64,000 nucleotides of DNA from Oegoconia quadripuncta (GCA_949316235.1 OX438751.1:25139885-25203884), one strand, 5' to 3'. Shown: positions 1 to 9,970, counted from the first letter of the stretch. The notes: generated from the sequence alone by a model not told the origin. Made by a program: numbers and translations.

Positions 1-19
1 AACAAAAAAGTTTCAGCTC

Positions 20-95
20 GAAACCCGGGATCGAACCCGCGACCTCCGAAACGTAAACCCAATGTTGTTTACATTGAGCCACGGAGGCGGTTAAA
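20..95 (-). mobile_element. SINE-A head fragment
   Basis: Reverse-strand copy of the tRNA-like head of the commonest short repeat here. The Pol III B-box-like GGTTCGATCCC region and the motif CCGTGGCTCAATG are recognisable on the minus strand. The body is missing. Confidence 0.7.
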
Positions 96-431
96 GTCAA
101 TAAAAATGCGATGCAAGGTCAGTTTATACTGCAGTAGCCTAAAAAACTAAGCGATATTCGATTATATACCGAATTTACAAACCACGTTAGGTTAGTAATT
201 CACGCAGGTCAATATTTTCCGTAAATTTCCGGTGGCAGACGCTGGGCCACCGAGGTCAAATGTCATAACTCGTAACCGCAATAAACCGGGCACCGTCCAC
301 CGAAACGATAAATAGTTACCAAAGGCATATAATTTTACCATTGGCATCTGAGTGGGGAGAAATATTACTGGAGGAAAAAGGGACGAATATTTAGGAACAG
401 CGTAGAAGAAACTAGTAGTTTAAATCAATTT
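96..431. other. no recognisable gene
   Basis: I see no coding region, RNA gene or repeat matching other parts of the window in this stretch. Confidence 0.5.
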
Positions 432-754
432 AACCGCCTTCGTGGCTCAATGTAAACAACATTGGGTTTACGATTCGGAGGTCACGGGTTCGATCCCCAG
501 CGGGGTACATGTTTAAGTACTCGGTTTGGTTGGTGGTTGGGCATTTTAAATGTCCGCCTGGCTAGCTACCACCATTTTATCTAAATCTGCCGCCAAGCAG
601 CAATGTTAATAGCATTGTTGTGTTCCGGTTGTTAGAGGTAAGATAGCCAGTCCCCCAAATGAGATGGGGTCAAACAAGGTGGAATTGACCGGTCCGGTTC
701 AATTCCACCTTGTGTATGATTGATGCCAAGTGCGAACCCGTTGTGCATAAAAAA
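432..754 (+). mobile_element. SINE-A, near full length, first half of an A+B composite
   Basis: tRNA-derived SINE. Head CCGTGGCTCAATG-like, B box GGTTCGATCCC, body with GCTAGCTACCACCAT and AGATAAGATAGCCAGTC motifs, tail CCCGTTGTGCATAAAA. It is joined directly to a SINE-B copy through an ATATTTC-GACACTTCGGAC linker, the same junction as at 6535. Confidence 0.85.
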
Positions 755-965
755 TAATATATTTCAGACACTTCGGACTAATCGTCTGTGATGACCGATT
801 GATGTAGTGGATAGTCTCTCAACGAAACCAACGGTTGTGGGTTCGAATACCGCGAAGGGTAAATGTTTGCGTGATAAAATCGAATACTTATTCCGGAGTC
901 ATGGATATAAATACTTATGTAGGTGTGATTGAGGTCAAGTAAGTACCCGTCGTGCATAAAAAAAA
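755..965 (+). mobile_element. SINE-B with a SINE-A-like tail
   Basis: tRNA-derived head (GATGTAGTGGATAGT, then GGTTCGAATACC as a degenerate B box) followed by the SINE-B body. After TACTTATGTAGG the sequence switches to GTGTGATTGAGGTCAAGTA and GTGCATAAAA, the SINE-A tail. This suggests a recombinant 3' end. Confidence 0.75.
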
Positions 966-1019
966 TCATACGTATTTTTTGAACAACAAAAAATCTGGGA
1001 TGGTTCGACAAACCAACTA

Positions 1020-1215
1020 CTGGTGACAATTAGATGACTACTGAATTGCAGAGCCTCGAGCACCGTCGCAAGATCGCCTTCTATTAATCTTTTACACGGT
1101 CGAATTCGGCAAATGTGCTTTATAATTATATAATTTTATTCCACCACAGGCATTACATATGTGTCATTCTTTACTCATGTGCTACTAGGCTTCGGGAAGG
1201 ATTCCACACGTATTT
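1020..1215 (+). pseudogene. LINE ORF2 fragment (family 6)
   Basis: The plus strand reads TELQSLEHRRKIAFY then a stop. LxSLEHRRxx is typical of the stretch after the reverse transcriptase domain in Jockey/CR1-like non-LTR retrotransposons. Further downstream, a degenerate FHHR...CATRLREG can be read in another frame. A related piece lies at 46735-47010. Too decayed to place in a clade. Confidence 0.5.
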
Positions 1216-1382
1216 AGTTAACATAAGATAGATAAGATAAGATAGATTATTCATTAAAACATTTTACCAAAAAAAAACCGACTTCACTGTATAAGGTACT
1301 ACAAAGTAAAAAATAAATTTATTGAAATGCTCGTATCTCTCAATCAGTTATTTTCTATGTTCGCTGTCGTAATTATTATTAA

Positions 1383-1575
1383 CTAGCTTTGCGCCCGCGA
1401 CTTCGACCGCGTGGAAAATTTTATCAAAATCGGTCCAGCAAAAAAAAACCAGGACCTAATCTGTCTGCCCACCAAAATTCATCCAAATCCGTCCAGCCGT
1501 ATAAGCGTGAAGAGGTAACAAACATACAGACATACACACAAACAAACTTTCGCATTTTTAATATTAATTGGGATT
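1383..1575 (+). repeat. dispersed repeat E
   Basis: Begins ACTAGCTTTGCGCCCGCG and contains AAAATCGGTCCAGC and CAAACTTTCGCATTTTTAAT. Relatives at 10068, 20183, 29010, 30770, 31315, 33825 and 34372 share the CCGCGGCTTCGCC, CCGCGGGAACTACTCA and CAAATCCGTTCATCCG blocks. The family resembles a common lepidopteran non-autonomous repeat, perhaps Helitron-like, but I cannot define its ends. An open frame across it is incidental. Confidence 0.6.
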
Positions 1576-2490
1576 AGTTGGGATTTTCTACTATATGAAA
1601 AAATATCTTTCGAAGTAAACGCTACAATTGAATGTAAATAATTAAAGACGTTACAGTATTCAACTGCAAAAGCTAGATATCACAGCATAGCTAACTTGAT
1701 TTAAAATTTAGCTAGCCTTATCTTTCCTAAGCGTGGCGAAGTAACAAACATACATACACACACACAAATAAACTTTCACATTTATAATATTAGTTGGGAT
1801 TTTCTACTAATGAAAAGATATCTTTCCAAGTAGTCGCTACAATTGAATGTAAATAATTAAATAAGTTACAGTATTCAGTGAAGAGGTAACAAACATACAT
1901 ACACACACACACAAATAAACTTTTTCATTTATTATATTATTTGGGATTTTCTACTATATGAAAAAATATCTTTCCAAGTAGTCGCTACAATTGAATGTAA
2001 ATAATTAAAGAAGTTACAGTATTCAGTGAAGAGGTAACAAACATACATACACACACACACAAATAAACTTTTTCATTTACACACACACACAAATAAACTT
2101 TTTCATTTATTATATTATTTGGGATTTTCTACTATATGAAAAAATATCTTTCGAAGTAAACGCTACAATTGAATGTAAATAAATAAAGACGTTACAGTAC
2201 TCAACTGCAAATGCTAGATATCACAGCATAGCTAACTTGATATAAAATTTAGCTAGCTTTATCTTTCCTAAGCGTGGCGAAGTAACAAACATTCATACAC
2301 ACACACAAATAAACTTTCTCATTTATAACATTAGTTGGAAATTTCTACTATATGAAAAAATATCTTTCGAAGTCGGCGCTACAATTGAGTGAAAATAATT
2401 AAAGACGTTACAGTATTCAACTGCAAAAGCTAGATATCACAGCATAGCTAACTTGATATAAAATTTAGCTAGCCTTATCTTTCCTATTCC
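1515..2490 (+). repeat. tandem array of about five 140-250 bp units
   Basis: Units share GAGGTAACAAACATACATAC, an (AC)n stretch, AATAAACTTT, GGGATTTTCTACTATATG, TCGCTACAATTGAATG and GTTACAGTATTCA. Some units also carry GCTAGATATCACAGCATAGC, so unit length varies by internal deletion. The array starts in the tail of repeat E, which probably seeded it. Confidence 0.85.
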
Positions 2491-3119
2491 AAAACAAAAT
2501 CCAACATTTCACACATCCAAGAGAAATCAGATTTTTAAACTCGGTCATTCCATTGGACCTTAGGCAGTCGAATTCTGCTCACGTGCAGTAGATTTGCTAT
2601 AATGGACGCATATCTATAGCCTTGAGCGCGGCGCAACGACGCAGTTTTATTAGGTGTTTATAGCGGGCCACCCCACTGGCTATCTGATCATGGGCCCATA
2701 ACAAGAAGTAGGCCGATGTTATATTCATAGCTGTGTGCGTAGTAATACTGACCTATGGAGTTATTGAGATTCTGAAGATTATACGTATCTGTATCGACGA
2801 CCTGTTTGATGTAGTGGTTAAAAATTCTGACTGCTATACCAAAATGGTGGAAGAACAAGGGTAATGACGTCATCGGAATGCAGTGACCAAACGCAACAAA
2901 AACCTCACCATGGCGACCCCTAAATACCCGCTAAAGGGTTGGAGAGCAAGCACCCGAAAACACTCTCAGTAATTAATGTATCGCAGCTTAACACGTATTA
3001 TGAAACGATTGCGTGTGGTACAAGAACTACATTATAATCATAACCATAAATCTTTATTTTCCTCTTTAATCCTTGATGCAAATAGAGGGGTATTACTAGT
3101 TTGATAAAATATCAGACTA
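2491..3119. other. no recognisable gene
   Basis: Only a short SINE-C head (2786-2848) is recognisable. Nothing coding is supported. Confidence 0.5.
2786..2848 (+). mobile_element. SINE-C head fragment
   Basis: CCTGTTTGATGTAGTGGTTA followed by TCTGACTGCTATACCAAAA matches the tRNA-like head of SINE-C at 9603. The body is absent. Confidence 0.6.
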
Positions 3120-3357
3120 TTTAGATAAATAAATATTTCGGACACTTACACCAATCATCTAGTCCCAAACTAAGCAAAGCTTGTACTATTGATACTAGGT
3201 AATGGATAAGCATACATAAATATTTATACAAACATCCATGACTCGGGAATAAATGTTCGTATTCATCACACAAAAAATTACCCCTCGCAGTATTCAAACC
3301 CGCAACCGTTGGTCTCGCTGACAGGATCACTATCCACTACACCAATCGGTCGTCGGT
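3120..3357 (-). mobile_element. SINE-B, near full length
   Basis: On the minus strand: GACGACCGATTGGTGTAGTG, a B box with one change, AAATGTTCGTATTCATC in antisense, and the 3' block CTAGTCCCAAACTAAGCAAA in antisense. Ends in an AT-rich (AAAT)n-like tail. Confidence 0.85.
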
Positions 3358-3480
3358 GAATCCTACAACTTTGGGATCTTCAAGAGCAGGGTGAATAGGC
3401 ATCTACTGAGATCGCGTGATTCATCTGCGGCCACATCGTCACCAAGCGGTAAGACGATAATCGCAGAGTCAATCTCAGTC
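3358..3480 (+). pseudogene. LINE ORF2 C-terminus fragment (family 5)
   Basis: Reads approximately LGIFKSRVNRHLLRSRDSS. Related pieces at 46430 and 47110 (plus) and 26490, 32755 and 40755 (minus) share GATCTTCAAGA-CAG-GTGAATAGGCA. This is the end of a non-LTR retrotransposon second ORF, with no reverse transcriptase domain here. Confidence 0.5.
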
Positions 3481-3489
3481 AGAACTCAG

Positions 3490-3825
3490 AACCAGCTCAT
3501 TCGCATGCTAGGCTATTTCACAATTAATAATGAAATGAAAAAACCTATTTGTAATACACTGGGCCGCAAAAATAACGGGTCACTTAGAAAAACCGCGATA
3601 TCTCCCAAAGTTATGTACATAGATCCCTAGCTTAAAAAAAAAATTCGGAATTTGTATAATAACCTGTTTTTTAAAGAGCAACGCCTCGAGATTCTTGCTT
3701 GTTCTCCTCAGGAGAAAATTGCATTTTGAACAAGCAGTAGCTTTAAAAAATGTAAAATTGACTGTTTTAAGTGTACCCTGTGTACCTACAAAATAAACCA
3801 TTTTTTGACTTTGAATTTAAAAGAA
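3490..3825 (+). mobile_element. LINE family 1, 3' end
   Basis: Contains GGCTATTTCACAATTAATAA, AAAGAGCAACGCCTCGAG, TTCTTGCTTGTTCTCCTCAG and CAAGCAGTAGC, ending near a TTTTTGACTTTGAA tail. Matches copies at 3885, 13586 (minus) and 34655. Its 3' region also resembles LINE family 2 at 35490, whose coding end is visible, so this is a 5'-truncated CR1-like LINE. Confidence 0.65.
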
Positions 3826-3884
3826 CTAGGTAATTGGTCTGCCACTGATGGAACACTGGCTAAAAAGTATAAAAAGATATTTGT

Positions 3885-3998
3885 AATATAAAAACCCGTT
3901 TTTAATAGAGCCACCCCTCGAACTTCTTGCTTGTTCTTCTCAGGAGAAAATTGCATTTTGATCTACAAAATAAAACATTTTTGACTTTGACCGCTATG
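3885..3998 (+). mobile_element. LINE family 1, second truncated 3' end
   Basis: Second copy of the AGAGCCACCCCTCGAACTTC...CTCAGGAGAAAATTGC block with a short TTTTTGACTTTGACC tail. It lacks the CAAGCAGTAGC segment of its neighbour at 3490. Confidence 0.6.
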
Positions 3999-4250
3999 TG
4001 TACGTGTATTGTGTGTGTTTATTTCTGTGGCACCACAGCTCTTAAACGGGTGAACCGATTTAGTCGCGGTTTTCTTATTTGAAAGCAAATTTTCTACCGG
4101 TGGTTGATGAAAATCGGTTAAGGCGTTTCGAAGATATTTAGCTTTTAAAACGGTAGGTTTGGTTATTATTGATGATATAATCATCAAACGTTGTTGTCTG
4201 GGATATCTCTGACCACCCTATTTGGGATAAAGGGCGTGACTTCGTGTATT
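3985..4250 (+). repeat. dispersed repeat F
   Basis: GACCGCTATGTGTACGTGTA, CTTAAACGGGTGAACCGA, AAAATCGGTTAAGG, then GGGATATCTCTGACCACCC and TTTGGGATAAAGG. Parts recur at 4320, 8375 and 31470. An open frame on the minus strand is incidental. Confidence 0.55.
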
Positions 4251-4319
4251 AATTTAATAATCATCTGGTTTCTCGGGAATTTCATAATTTTAAATTTTTA
4301 AAACCCGACGCAACAAAAG

Positions 4320-4510
4320 GGTTTGTTATACGTTTGACCGCTATGTGTATGTCTGTGGCACAGCAGTTCTTAAACGGGTGAACCGAGTTGGATGTTGTTT
4401 TTTTTATTTGAAAGCAGGTTTACTAGCGGTAGCACAGATTACTAATAAGTTACTATGGCGGTAGTTCGTAGCCATGTTTTATAAAAATCGGTTAAGCCGT
4501 TTCGTTTTCA
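4320..4510 (+). repeat. dispersed repeat F, second partial copy
   Basis: Repeats the CGTTTGACCGCTATGTGTAT, TTAAACGGGTGAACCGA and AAAATCGGTTAAGCCGTTTC blocks of the copy at 3985, with a short extra segment in the middle. Confidence 0.55.
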
Positions 4511-4851
4511 ATTTATTGGTTATTAAATGTCATCTGTTATTTTTTCATCATATTTATGTCCTAAATTAACATTTATGTCCTAAATTAACAGGATAAGTAA
4601 TAAGTTATCTATTCCCAATTTTGAAATGAAACACAAATGAATAAAAATTGTTCACAATTTAAGCTCCGTTGGGGATTTGTCAAGAAATCCATTATTGGAT
4701 TAACTAGACGGCGTTGATGTAAGTAGATTGTACAAAGCACAAGCTCGAGATTCAGATTACAAGTTTTTTGTTTTTCTTATGGAATCATTATGAAAGATTA
4801 TTAAAACAAAATATTGGCCGCTCCAGAATTCGAAGACGCTAAATTATTTAA
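4511..4851. other. no gene; perfect 19-bp tandem duplication at 4552-4589
   Basis: ATTTATGTCCTAAATTAAC occurs twice back to back. Nothing else recognisable. Confidence 0.6.
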
Positions 4852-4964
4852 CAAGTAAATAAGTATCTTTGGATATACACACAGCGCCATCTCGTTTCAC
4901 ACTAAACAAGTAGGCTTAAATTATGTATAGCGAATTGTTGATATACAATAGAAATACATAAAGT
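4852..4964 (-). mobile_element. SINE-C, 3' half (split copy)
   Basis: Antisense of the SINE-C end, with CACACAGCGCCATCT and GATATACAATAG. Its head lies at 5148-5222, on the far side of an unrelated insertion. Confidence 0.65.
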
Positions 4965-4965
4965 C

Positions 4966-5147
4966 ACGCCTGGCAGGGGTAGGTAGAGACCACAGACTTC
5001 CACTTGCTACGATCCTGACACATCTTTTGCTTCATTCACTCTCATAAGGTTGTTCATACATGCTCGACGGTTTAGGGTACTTTTGGCTTGGCCTTTCTTT
5101 AAGACGTCCCAGATTTGATTATGGTACATTCGCCATGGTCAAAATAT
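4966..5147 (-). mobile_element. insertion splitting SINE-C, probably antisense LINE
   Basis: The segment with GCCTGGCAGGGGTAGG, AGACCACAGACTTCCACTTG and TACGATCCTGACA resembles a dispersed lepidopteran repeat. I suspect an antisense RTE-like LINE piece but see no readable protein. It sits exactly between two halves of one SINE-C. Confidence 0.45.
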
Positions 5148-5222
5148 ATGTGATACAAACATATGCCTGTAGCGGGATGCGAATACGCGACCTTTTAGTC
5201 AGATTCTGACCAATAATATATT
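5148..5222 (-). mobile_element. SINE-C, head half (split copy)
   Basis: Antisense head with CAAACATATGCCTGTAGCGG and the degenerate B-box region GATGCGAATACGCGACC. Continues the copy at 4852. Confidence 0.6.
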
Positions 5223-5639
5223 AGCTGACTCTTTAGAGATCTTAACTTCTAAAAAAAAACGAAGTAATCCAAGCCTGATAATTATTATTCCAATCTCTAT
5301 TATTTTGAATATTTCCTGATTTCCTAAATGATACTTTTAGAAATGAAATGGGGAACAGCAATTTTAAAGCATTTCTCGGAACATTGTTAAAATAAACGTT
5401 ACACAAAATATCATACATTTCTGAAGTATTAATTTAAAATATTTTCACATGGTATCCCACACGATGACCTTTAATTCTGTGAATTTTCATTTGGCTCGTT
5501 CAAATTAAGTTTTATTAAATTGAAGGTTCATTTTCTGGGTCACCATGTTCTACGTAACGTTCATCATCATCAACAGACTCTTACATCCTTATGTTGGACA
5601 TAGCGTCTAACTGAGAGAGGCAATAGGTCATAATCAACG
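5223..5639. other. no recognisable gene
   Basis: AT-rich. A short TCATCATCATCAACAGAC stretch near 5560 resembles a LINE/RTE-linked motif but is too short to call. Confidence 0.45.
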
Positions 5640-5780
5640 GATTATTGACCACTGCCTTCAATTGAACTCAACCGTGACTGACTATTTAAAGTACCTTCCG
5701 AACCTATTTAAGGGCTGATCGCGCCAGACAAAGCTTCACTTCGCGAATCGAAAACGGATAGTGAATGCGACTGCGCTACA
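5640..5780. repeat. dispersed repeat H
   Basis: Shares TCAATTGAA, GATCGCGCCAGACAAAGC/GACCGCGCCAAACATTGC and AATCGAAAACG/AATCAAAAACG with 29268-29450. A related antisense piece lies at 44455-44545. Function unknown. Confidence 0.4.
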
Positions 5781-5839
5781 AGTGCTTCTATAAAAATACT
5801 AAGTTACGTAGGAAATCGCTTCTGCAATAGTTGGAAACA

Positions 5840-5985
5840 TATCATAGTAGCTTGGTGGTAGGTACCCTCCAGTTCCCTCGCGTCTGCCCGAGGGTCGCGG
5901 GCAGCTACATCTCTGGGCGATGTAGTCGTCGGACGCGGCCTAGGAGAGGATGACACCCTCCTCAAATAACCGTCCCCCAGGCCGC
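5840..5985. other. GC-rich patch of unknown origin
   Basis: Unusually GC-rich for the window (CGCGTCTGCCCGAGGGTCGC and CCGTCCCCCAGGCCGCCCC) and directly abuts a SINE-A head. Comparable patches occur at 12130-12360 and 18395-18740. No readable protein; possibly a retrotransposon piece. Confidence 0.35.
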
Positions 5986-6050
5986 CCCAGTCGAACCCGC
6001 GACCTCCGATTCGTAAACCCTATGTTGTTTACATTGAGCCACGGAGGCGG
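5986..6050 (-). mobile_element. SINE-A head fragment
   Basis: Antisense head with CGAACCCGCGACCTCCG and TTGAGCCACGGAGGCGG. No body. Confidence 0.7.
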
Positions 6051-6294
6051 TCTACCAGGTATTACAAAATGGCGTCCATTATCGCGTTTGAAATCGTTAT
6101 GATGAGAGCTTATAACTTAAATCCTACAGTTAGTTAACGATCTGACTTGGCGTTTTGGAACCTTTGTTTTACCATAAACAATTTCTTTGTTATGCAATCT
6201 CTGTGGTAATTTATGCGAACCATAAATATTTAGATGCAAGGTTCATATAAGTATTATAAAAAGAAAAGGATGTTTCGTTTATCTGTATGTACAA

Positions 6295-6535
6295 CCGCCT
6301 CCGTGGCTCACTGTAAACAATGGTTTGGTTGGTGATAGGGCATTTTAAAATGTCTGCCTGGTGAACTACCACCATCTTTGCTAAATCTGCCGCCAAACAG
6401 CAATGTTAATGGCAAAGTTGTGTTGTGTTCAGATTGTCAGAGATAAGACAGCCAGTCCTCCAAATAAGTTGGGTTTCCTGGTCAATTTCACCTTGTGTAT
6501 GATTGATGTTAAGTGCGAACCCGTTGTGCATAAAA
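6295..6535 (+). mobile_element. SINE-A with deleted B-box segment, first half of A+B composite
   Basis: Starts CCGCCTCCGTGGCTCACTGT, then jumps directly to GGTTTGGTTGGTGATAGGG, so the anticodon-to-B-box part of the head is lost. The tail (GTTGTGCATAAAAATAATAT) runs into SINE-B exactly as at 754. It also shares CACCTTGTGTATGATTGATG with that copy. Confidence 0.8.
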
Positions 6536-6775
6536 ATAATATATTTCGGACACTTCGGACTAATCGTCTGTGATGACCGACTGGTGTAGTGGATAGTCTT
6601 TCAGCGAAACCAACAGTTGCGGGTTCGAATACCGCGAAGGGTAAATGTTCGTGTGATGAATACGAATACTTATTCCTGAGTCATGTATATAAATATTTAT
6701 GTAGGTTTACTCCATTATCGAGTAAAGGCTTTGCCTAGTTTGGGACTAGATAATTGTTGTAAGTGTCCGAAAAAA
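6536..6775 (+). mobile_element. SINE-B, second half of A+B composite
   Basis: Begins with the same linker TTTCGGACACTTCGGACTAA as at 762. Then come the head GACTGGTGTAGTGGATAGTC, the B-box region GGGTTCGAATACCGCG and the body through TTTGGGACTAGATAATTG. Confidence 0.85.
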
Positions 6776-7381
6776 AATTTAAAAAAAACTCTTTTGGTTA
6801 ACTAGTAAAATTGTTATTAAATTGAGGAAAAAAAGGGAAAATGCAGCATTCGCATTGGCTAGACTATAGTCAATATTGCAATAGCAAAGAGTATGATAAA
6901 TTGAGTTTGTCTATAAATCTGCTTGTATAGTCTTCACGGCTAAACAACTAAACAGATATATTCATAAATAGTTTCGATACTCCTACCTTCATAATGTTCA
7001 AGAAGTAGATAAAAAATCCCACTTTAATAAACCAAAGTAAAAAAAAAGTTGCACACAAGCGGAACCGCGGTCTGAAGCCTGTTATTCTATAAACAAAACG
7101 TATCATCCATCACTACTCAAGCTCGACTACCTCCGTAGCACTCGCGTAGTTCGTAGCCGTCGCTACGACACCGTAGCCGATGTTGCTACACCATCATAGT
7201 GTCCTTTTATTGCACAATAAAATGAATGATTTATCAAGTAAAGTGCTCCACACACGAGGTGTGATGGCCGCTTTTATCTTTTGTTAAAATTTAATATGAC
7301 GTAATTACATATTCATAGGTACCAATATTGTATGCACTCAGTTTACACTGTTAGGGACCAGTTTAACGGATATTTATATAA
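6776..7381. other. no gene; GTAGC-rich cluster at 7120-7200
   Basis: Mostly AT-rich. At 7120-7200 the words CGTAGC and GCTACG recur on both strands (CTCCGTAGCACTCGCGTAG, CGTAGCCGTCGCTACGAC), giving a small set of self-complementary blocks. Cause unknown. Confidence 0.45.
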
Positions 7382-8035
7382 TAGGTCTTTACCGATGAAA
7401 TTGCCGTTCTGCAGTACTGGCCATTTCAAATCAAAATAATTTTGTTTGGCTAAGAATTCTAATTTCAAATTAATTTTATTTTAAAAACATGGAATTCTTT
7501 TTCCGAAAGTAGTCATTTGTTTATTGATTAGTGTTACATTTTCATCGCATTTTAATCTTTTGCGTCATCATGGATACGTTAAAAATTGGAGTAATTATGG
7601 AATATGAGTACCGTCGTGGCAGCAACGTGGCACAAGCGGCACGCAACATCAACGACGGAGCTAACACTACAAACCAACGCACCATCTGTTATTGGTTTAC
7701 ACGCTTCCGTTCTGGGAATTTCGACCTGAAAAATGAACCTCGCGGTCGTCCGAAGACTTTGGTCGACAATGACGAATTAAAGGCGATTGTGGAAGCTGAT
7801 GATACACAATCTACGGCTGAATTAGCAGCAGCTTTCGACGTTAGCGTCAAAACAATATTGGACCATTTGCGTCAAATTGGCAAGGTATAAAACCTGGACA
7901 AATGGGTGCCCCACGAACTCAATGATCGCCAGCGCGAAGTACGCGTCGAGACGTGCCTTGCACTGCTCAACAGACACACAAATGAAGGAATTTTGAATAA
8001 TAGGTGGCCACTAGTCCGATACAATCAATAATCAA
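7382..8035 (+). mobile_element. mariner-like transposon, 5' fragment
   Basis: Starts with a terminal sequence TAGGTCTTTACCGATGAAAT that also begins the element at 8881 and, reversed, ends the one at 16737. Inside is the transposase N-terminal region (7597-8000). The right end is missing and the sequence runs into a SINE-A. Confidence 0.75.
7597..8000 (+). pseudogene. mariner transposase N-terminal fragment with premature stop
   Basis: The DNA-binding part of a mariner-family transposase. Two helix-turn-helix-like regions can be read: the first around EYRRGSNVAQAARNIN, and the second around STAELAAAFDVSVKTILDHL after a GRPK hinge. A TAA at 7888-7890 interrupts the frame, but the same frame continues with LDKWVPHELNDRQREVRVE, so this is a nonsense change, not a frameshift. 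Homology stops near residue 130 of a family that is usually about 345 residues, so the whole DDD catalytic domain is gone. The start could be the ATG at 7597, or 7570 nine codons earlier. Not functional. Confidence 0.85.
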
Positions 8036-8049
8036 ACTTCACTTAACAT

Positions 8050-8333
8050 CATCACACCTGATGTTAAGTGAAGATGAGGCTGAAGGTGGCAGCATACTAA
8101 ACCGGAAACCCTCACCTAATTTGGGGCTATTTTATCGCTGGCAACCGGAACACAACAATGCTATTAATATTGCTCATTGGCGGCAAATTTAGATCAGATA
8201 TAGCTAGCCAGACGGATATTTAAAGTGCCCTACCACCAACCAAACCGAGTACTTAAACATGTACCCCGCTGGGGATCGAACCCGCGACCTTTCAATCGTA
8301 AATCCAATGTTGTTTACATTGAGCCACGGAGGC
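8050..8333 (-). mobile_element. SINE-A, near full length
   Basis: Antisense copy from ACACCTGATGTTAAGTGAAG to TTGAGCCACGGAGGC, with B box intact (GGGATCGAACCCGCGACC). It lies immediately after the mariner remnant. Confidence 0.85.
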
Positions 8334-8374
8334 TTACCTAGGTTGACTGGAAACTAGAAACTTGACAAACAAAT

Positions 8375-8445
8375 TAATGTTTGGGATACCTCTGACTACC
8401 CCATTTGGGATAAAGGCCATGATTTTATGTATGTATGTATACAAG
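8375..8445 (+). repeat. repeat F fragment
   Basis: GTTTGGGATACCTCTGACTA then CATTTGGGATAAAGGCCATG matches repeat F near 4200. Confidence 0.5.
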
Positions 8446-8719
8446 GCAACTGTGTTAAAACTTAAATATCTTGCTGACACTGATTATTATTATTGTTATT
8501 CTATTTCGATATTGCTTTGCTTTAAAATATTTTTACTTTCATGAATGATCGAATAATTAATTGGGTTAAGTAAACCTATCTAGGTTCTAAGTACATTGTT
8601 GATATTTTATTTACAGGGGTCTCTGGTGAGCCCATCGCCGTTAAAAAGTCCAAATCTTTCCACGCGAATATAACGCGCGAAATTGATATCTATAGCGTAT
8701 AACTATTTAAGCATTTAAA
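8446..8719. other. no recognisable gene
   Basis: AT-rich with short open frames only. Nothing supported. Confidence 0.5.
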
Positions 8720-8876
8720 AACCGAAAACCCGACAGCATATGTTGTATTTTGCGGGCGCCATGTTGGATCTTTTACTTATAACACTCTAGGGATCAAAAC
8801 TAATCGAACAACTCATTTCACTTCAAAATGGGTCGAGTCATTTAGCCTATAGGAGGTAACATAGAAATCTACATAT
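8720..8876. repeat. dispersed repeat J
   Basis: Shares GCATATGTTGTATTTT-like, ACTTCAAAATGGG/CTTCAAAATCGG and AACATAGAAATCTACATA with 33540-33715. The last block recurs at 47325 and 59152. Confidence 0.45.
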
Positions 8877-8880
8877 ATAT

Positions 8881-9275
8881 TGGGTCTTTATCTATGAAAT
8901 TGGAGTTTTTTTCTTCGTTAATCATATATGTACTAATTCCTGCGATTTTCAAAGCTATATCCAAATTTGTTTTTTATTTGAAAAATGGAATATTATTTCA
9001 AGGTTTCACATGAAATATTTTTAAATTTCTAGGCTAAATCACATAATAAAAAAAATTTGAACACAGCTCTTTTCATGTGCTTCCCATAATCATTTCTTAG
9101 ATTCGCTGAAACTTTTATAAAGCGGTTACTTTTAAAAATGAACGCTGCCTATACTTAACTTAATGTTATCCGATAATACACACAAAGTTTAGCTAAATTT
9201 GGATTTGCCGTTCCCAAAAAAAAATCAAAATTGTTTGTATGGAGAAAACAGTCTTAATGAAATTGTTCATACAAA
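8881..9275 (+). mobile_element. mariner-derived non-autonomous element
   Basis: Left end TGGGTCTTTATCTATGAAAT is a variant of the mariner end at 7382. The interior (CAAAGCTATATCCAAATTTG, CACATGAAATATTTTT, GCGGTTACTTTTAAAAA) is non-coding and matches 15748-16737 closely. The right terminal repeat has been lost. Confidence 0.7.
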
Positions 9276-9602
9276 ACACCATCACTCCTTTTTATGTCTG
9301 TCGGGTAATAAATAAATAGCTTCTACGCTTTGTATGTATAGTTCTTTATTAGCTTGGCTACCTACACCTCCTGACAGAATGGATAACTGATGCACCAGAA
9401 ATCGAATGTTCCGGGTTTGATGTATGGATCGCATCGCTCATCATTCCAACAACTCAGAATGTTGACCGATACTATATTAGCTCTCGACGAAAAACGACGG
9501 GTGTTGTGTTTGACGGCATTGTGTGTCCAGTCTTTGTCCGGAGTTTTGCCAGTAATGCATGGTCAGATTTATATGCCGCTTTTAAACGAGGTAGGTATAT
9601 AT
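9276..9602. other. no recognisable gene
   Basis: A 74-codon open frame here matches no family I know. Confidence 0.4.
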
Positions 9603-9878
9603 ATACCTGTTTGATGTAGTAGTTAGCAATTCTGACCACTATACCAAAAGGTTGCGGGTTCGAATCCCGCTAGGGGCATATGTTTGTTTGATGAATATGG
9701 TTATATGTACCCGAGTTATGGATGTTTTCATTTATAAAAAGTATTTATTTACAAAATAAATGTATTTATGAAGTATATCAACCATCTGGTATCCACAACA
9801 CAAGCCTATAGTTGCTTACTGTGGAACTAGATGGCGCTGTGTGTATGTCTAAGGATATTTATTATATATATATATATA
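9603..9878 (+). mobile_element. SINE-C, full length
   Basis: tRNA-like head (CTGTTTGATGTAGTAGTTAG), perfect B box GGTTCGAATCCC, body with GTACCCGAGTTATGGATG, 3' block CTAGATGGCGCTGTGTGTAT and an (AT)n tail. The best reference copy for SINE-C. Confidence 0.85.
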
Positions 9879-9900
9879 GAACTACTAGTAGGTAGAAGTA

Positions 9901-9970
9901 CCACCTTCGGCCCCATCTTCACTTAACATGAGGAGTGATTGAGCTAACCCATTGTGCATATTAAAAAAAT
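9901..9970 (+). mobile_element. SINE-A tail fragment
   Basis: CACCTTCGGCCCCATCTTCA, a TTAACATGAGGAGTGATTGAG variant and ATTGTGCAT followed by A-rich sequence. Confidence 0.6.

Noticed and set aside
1515..2490. CRISPR-like array
   Set aside because: Repeats are long, variable and contiguous without unique spacers, in eukaryotic DNA.
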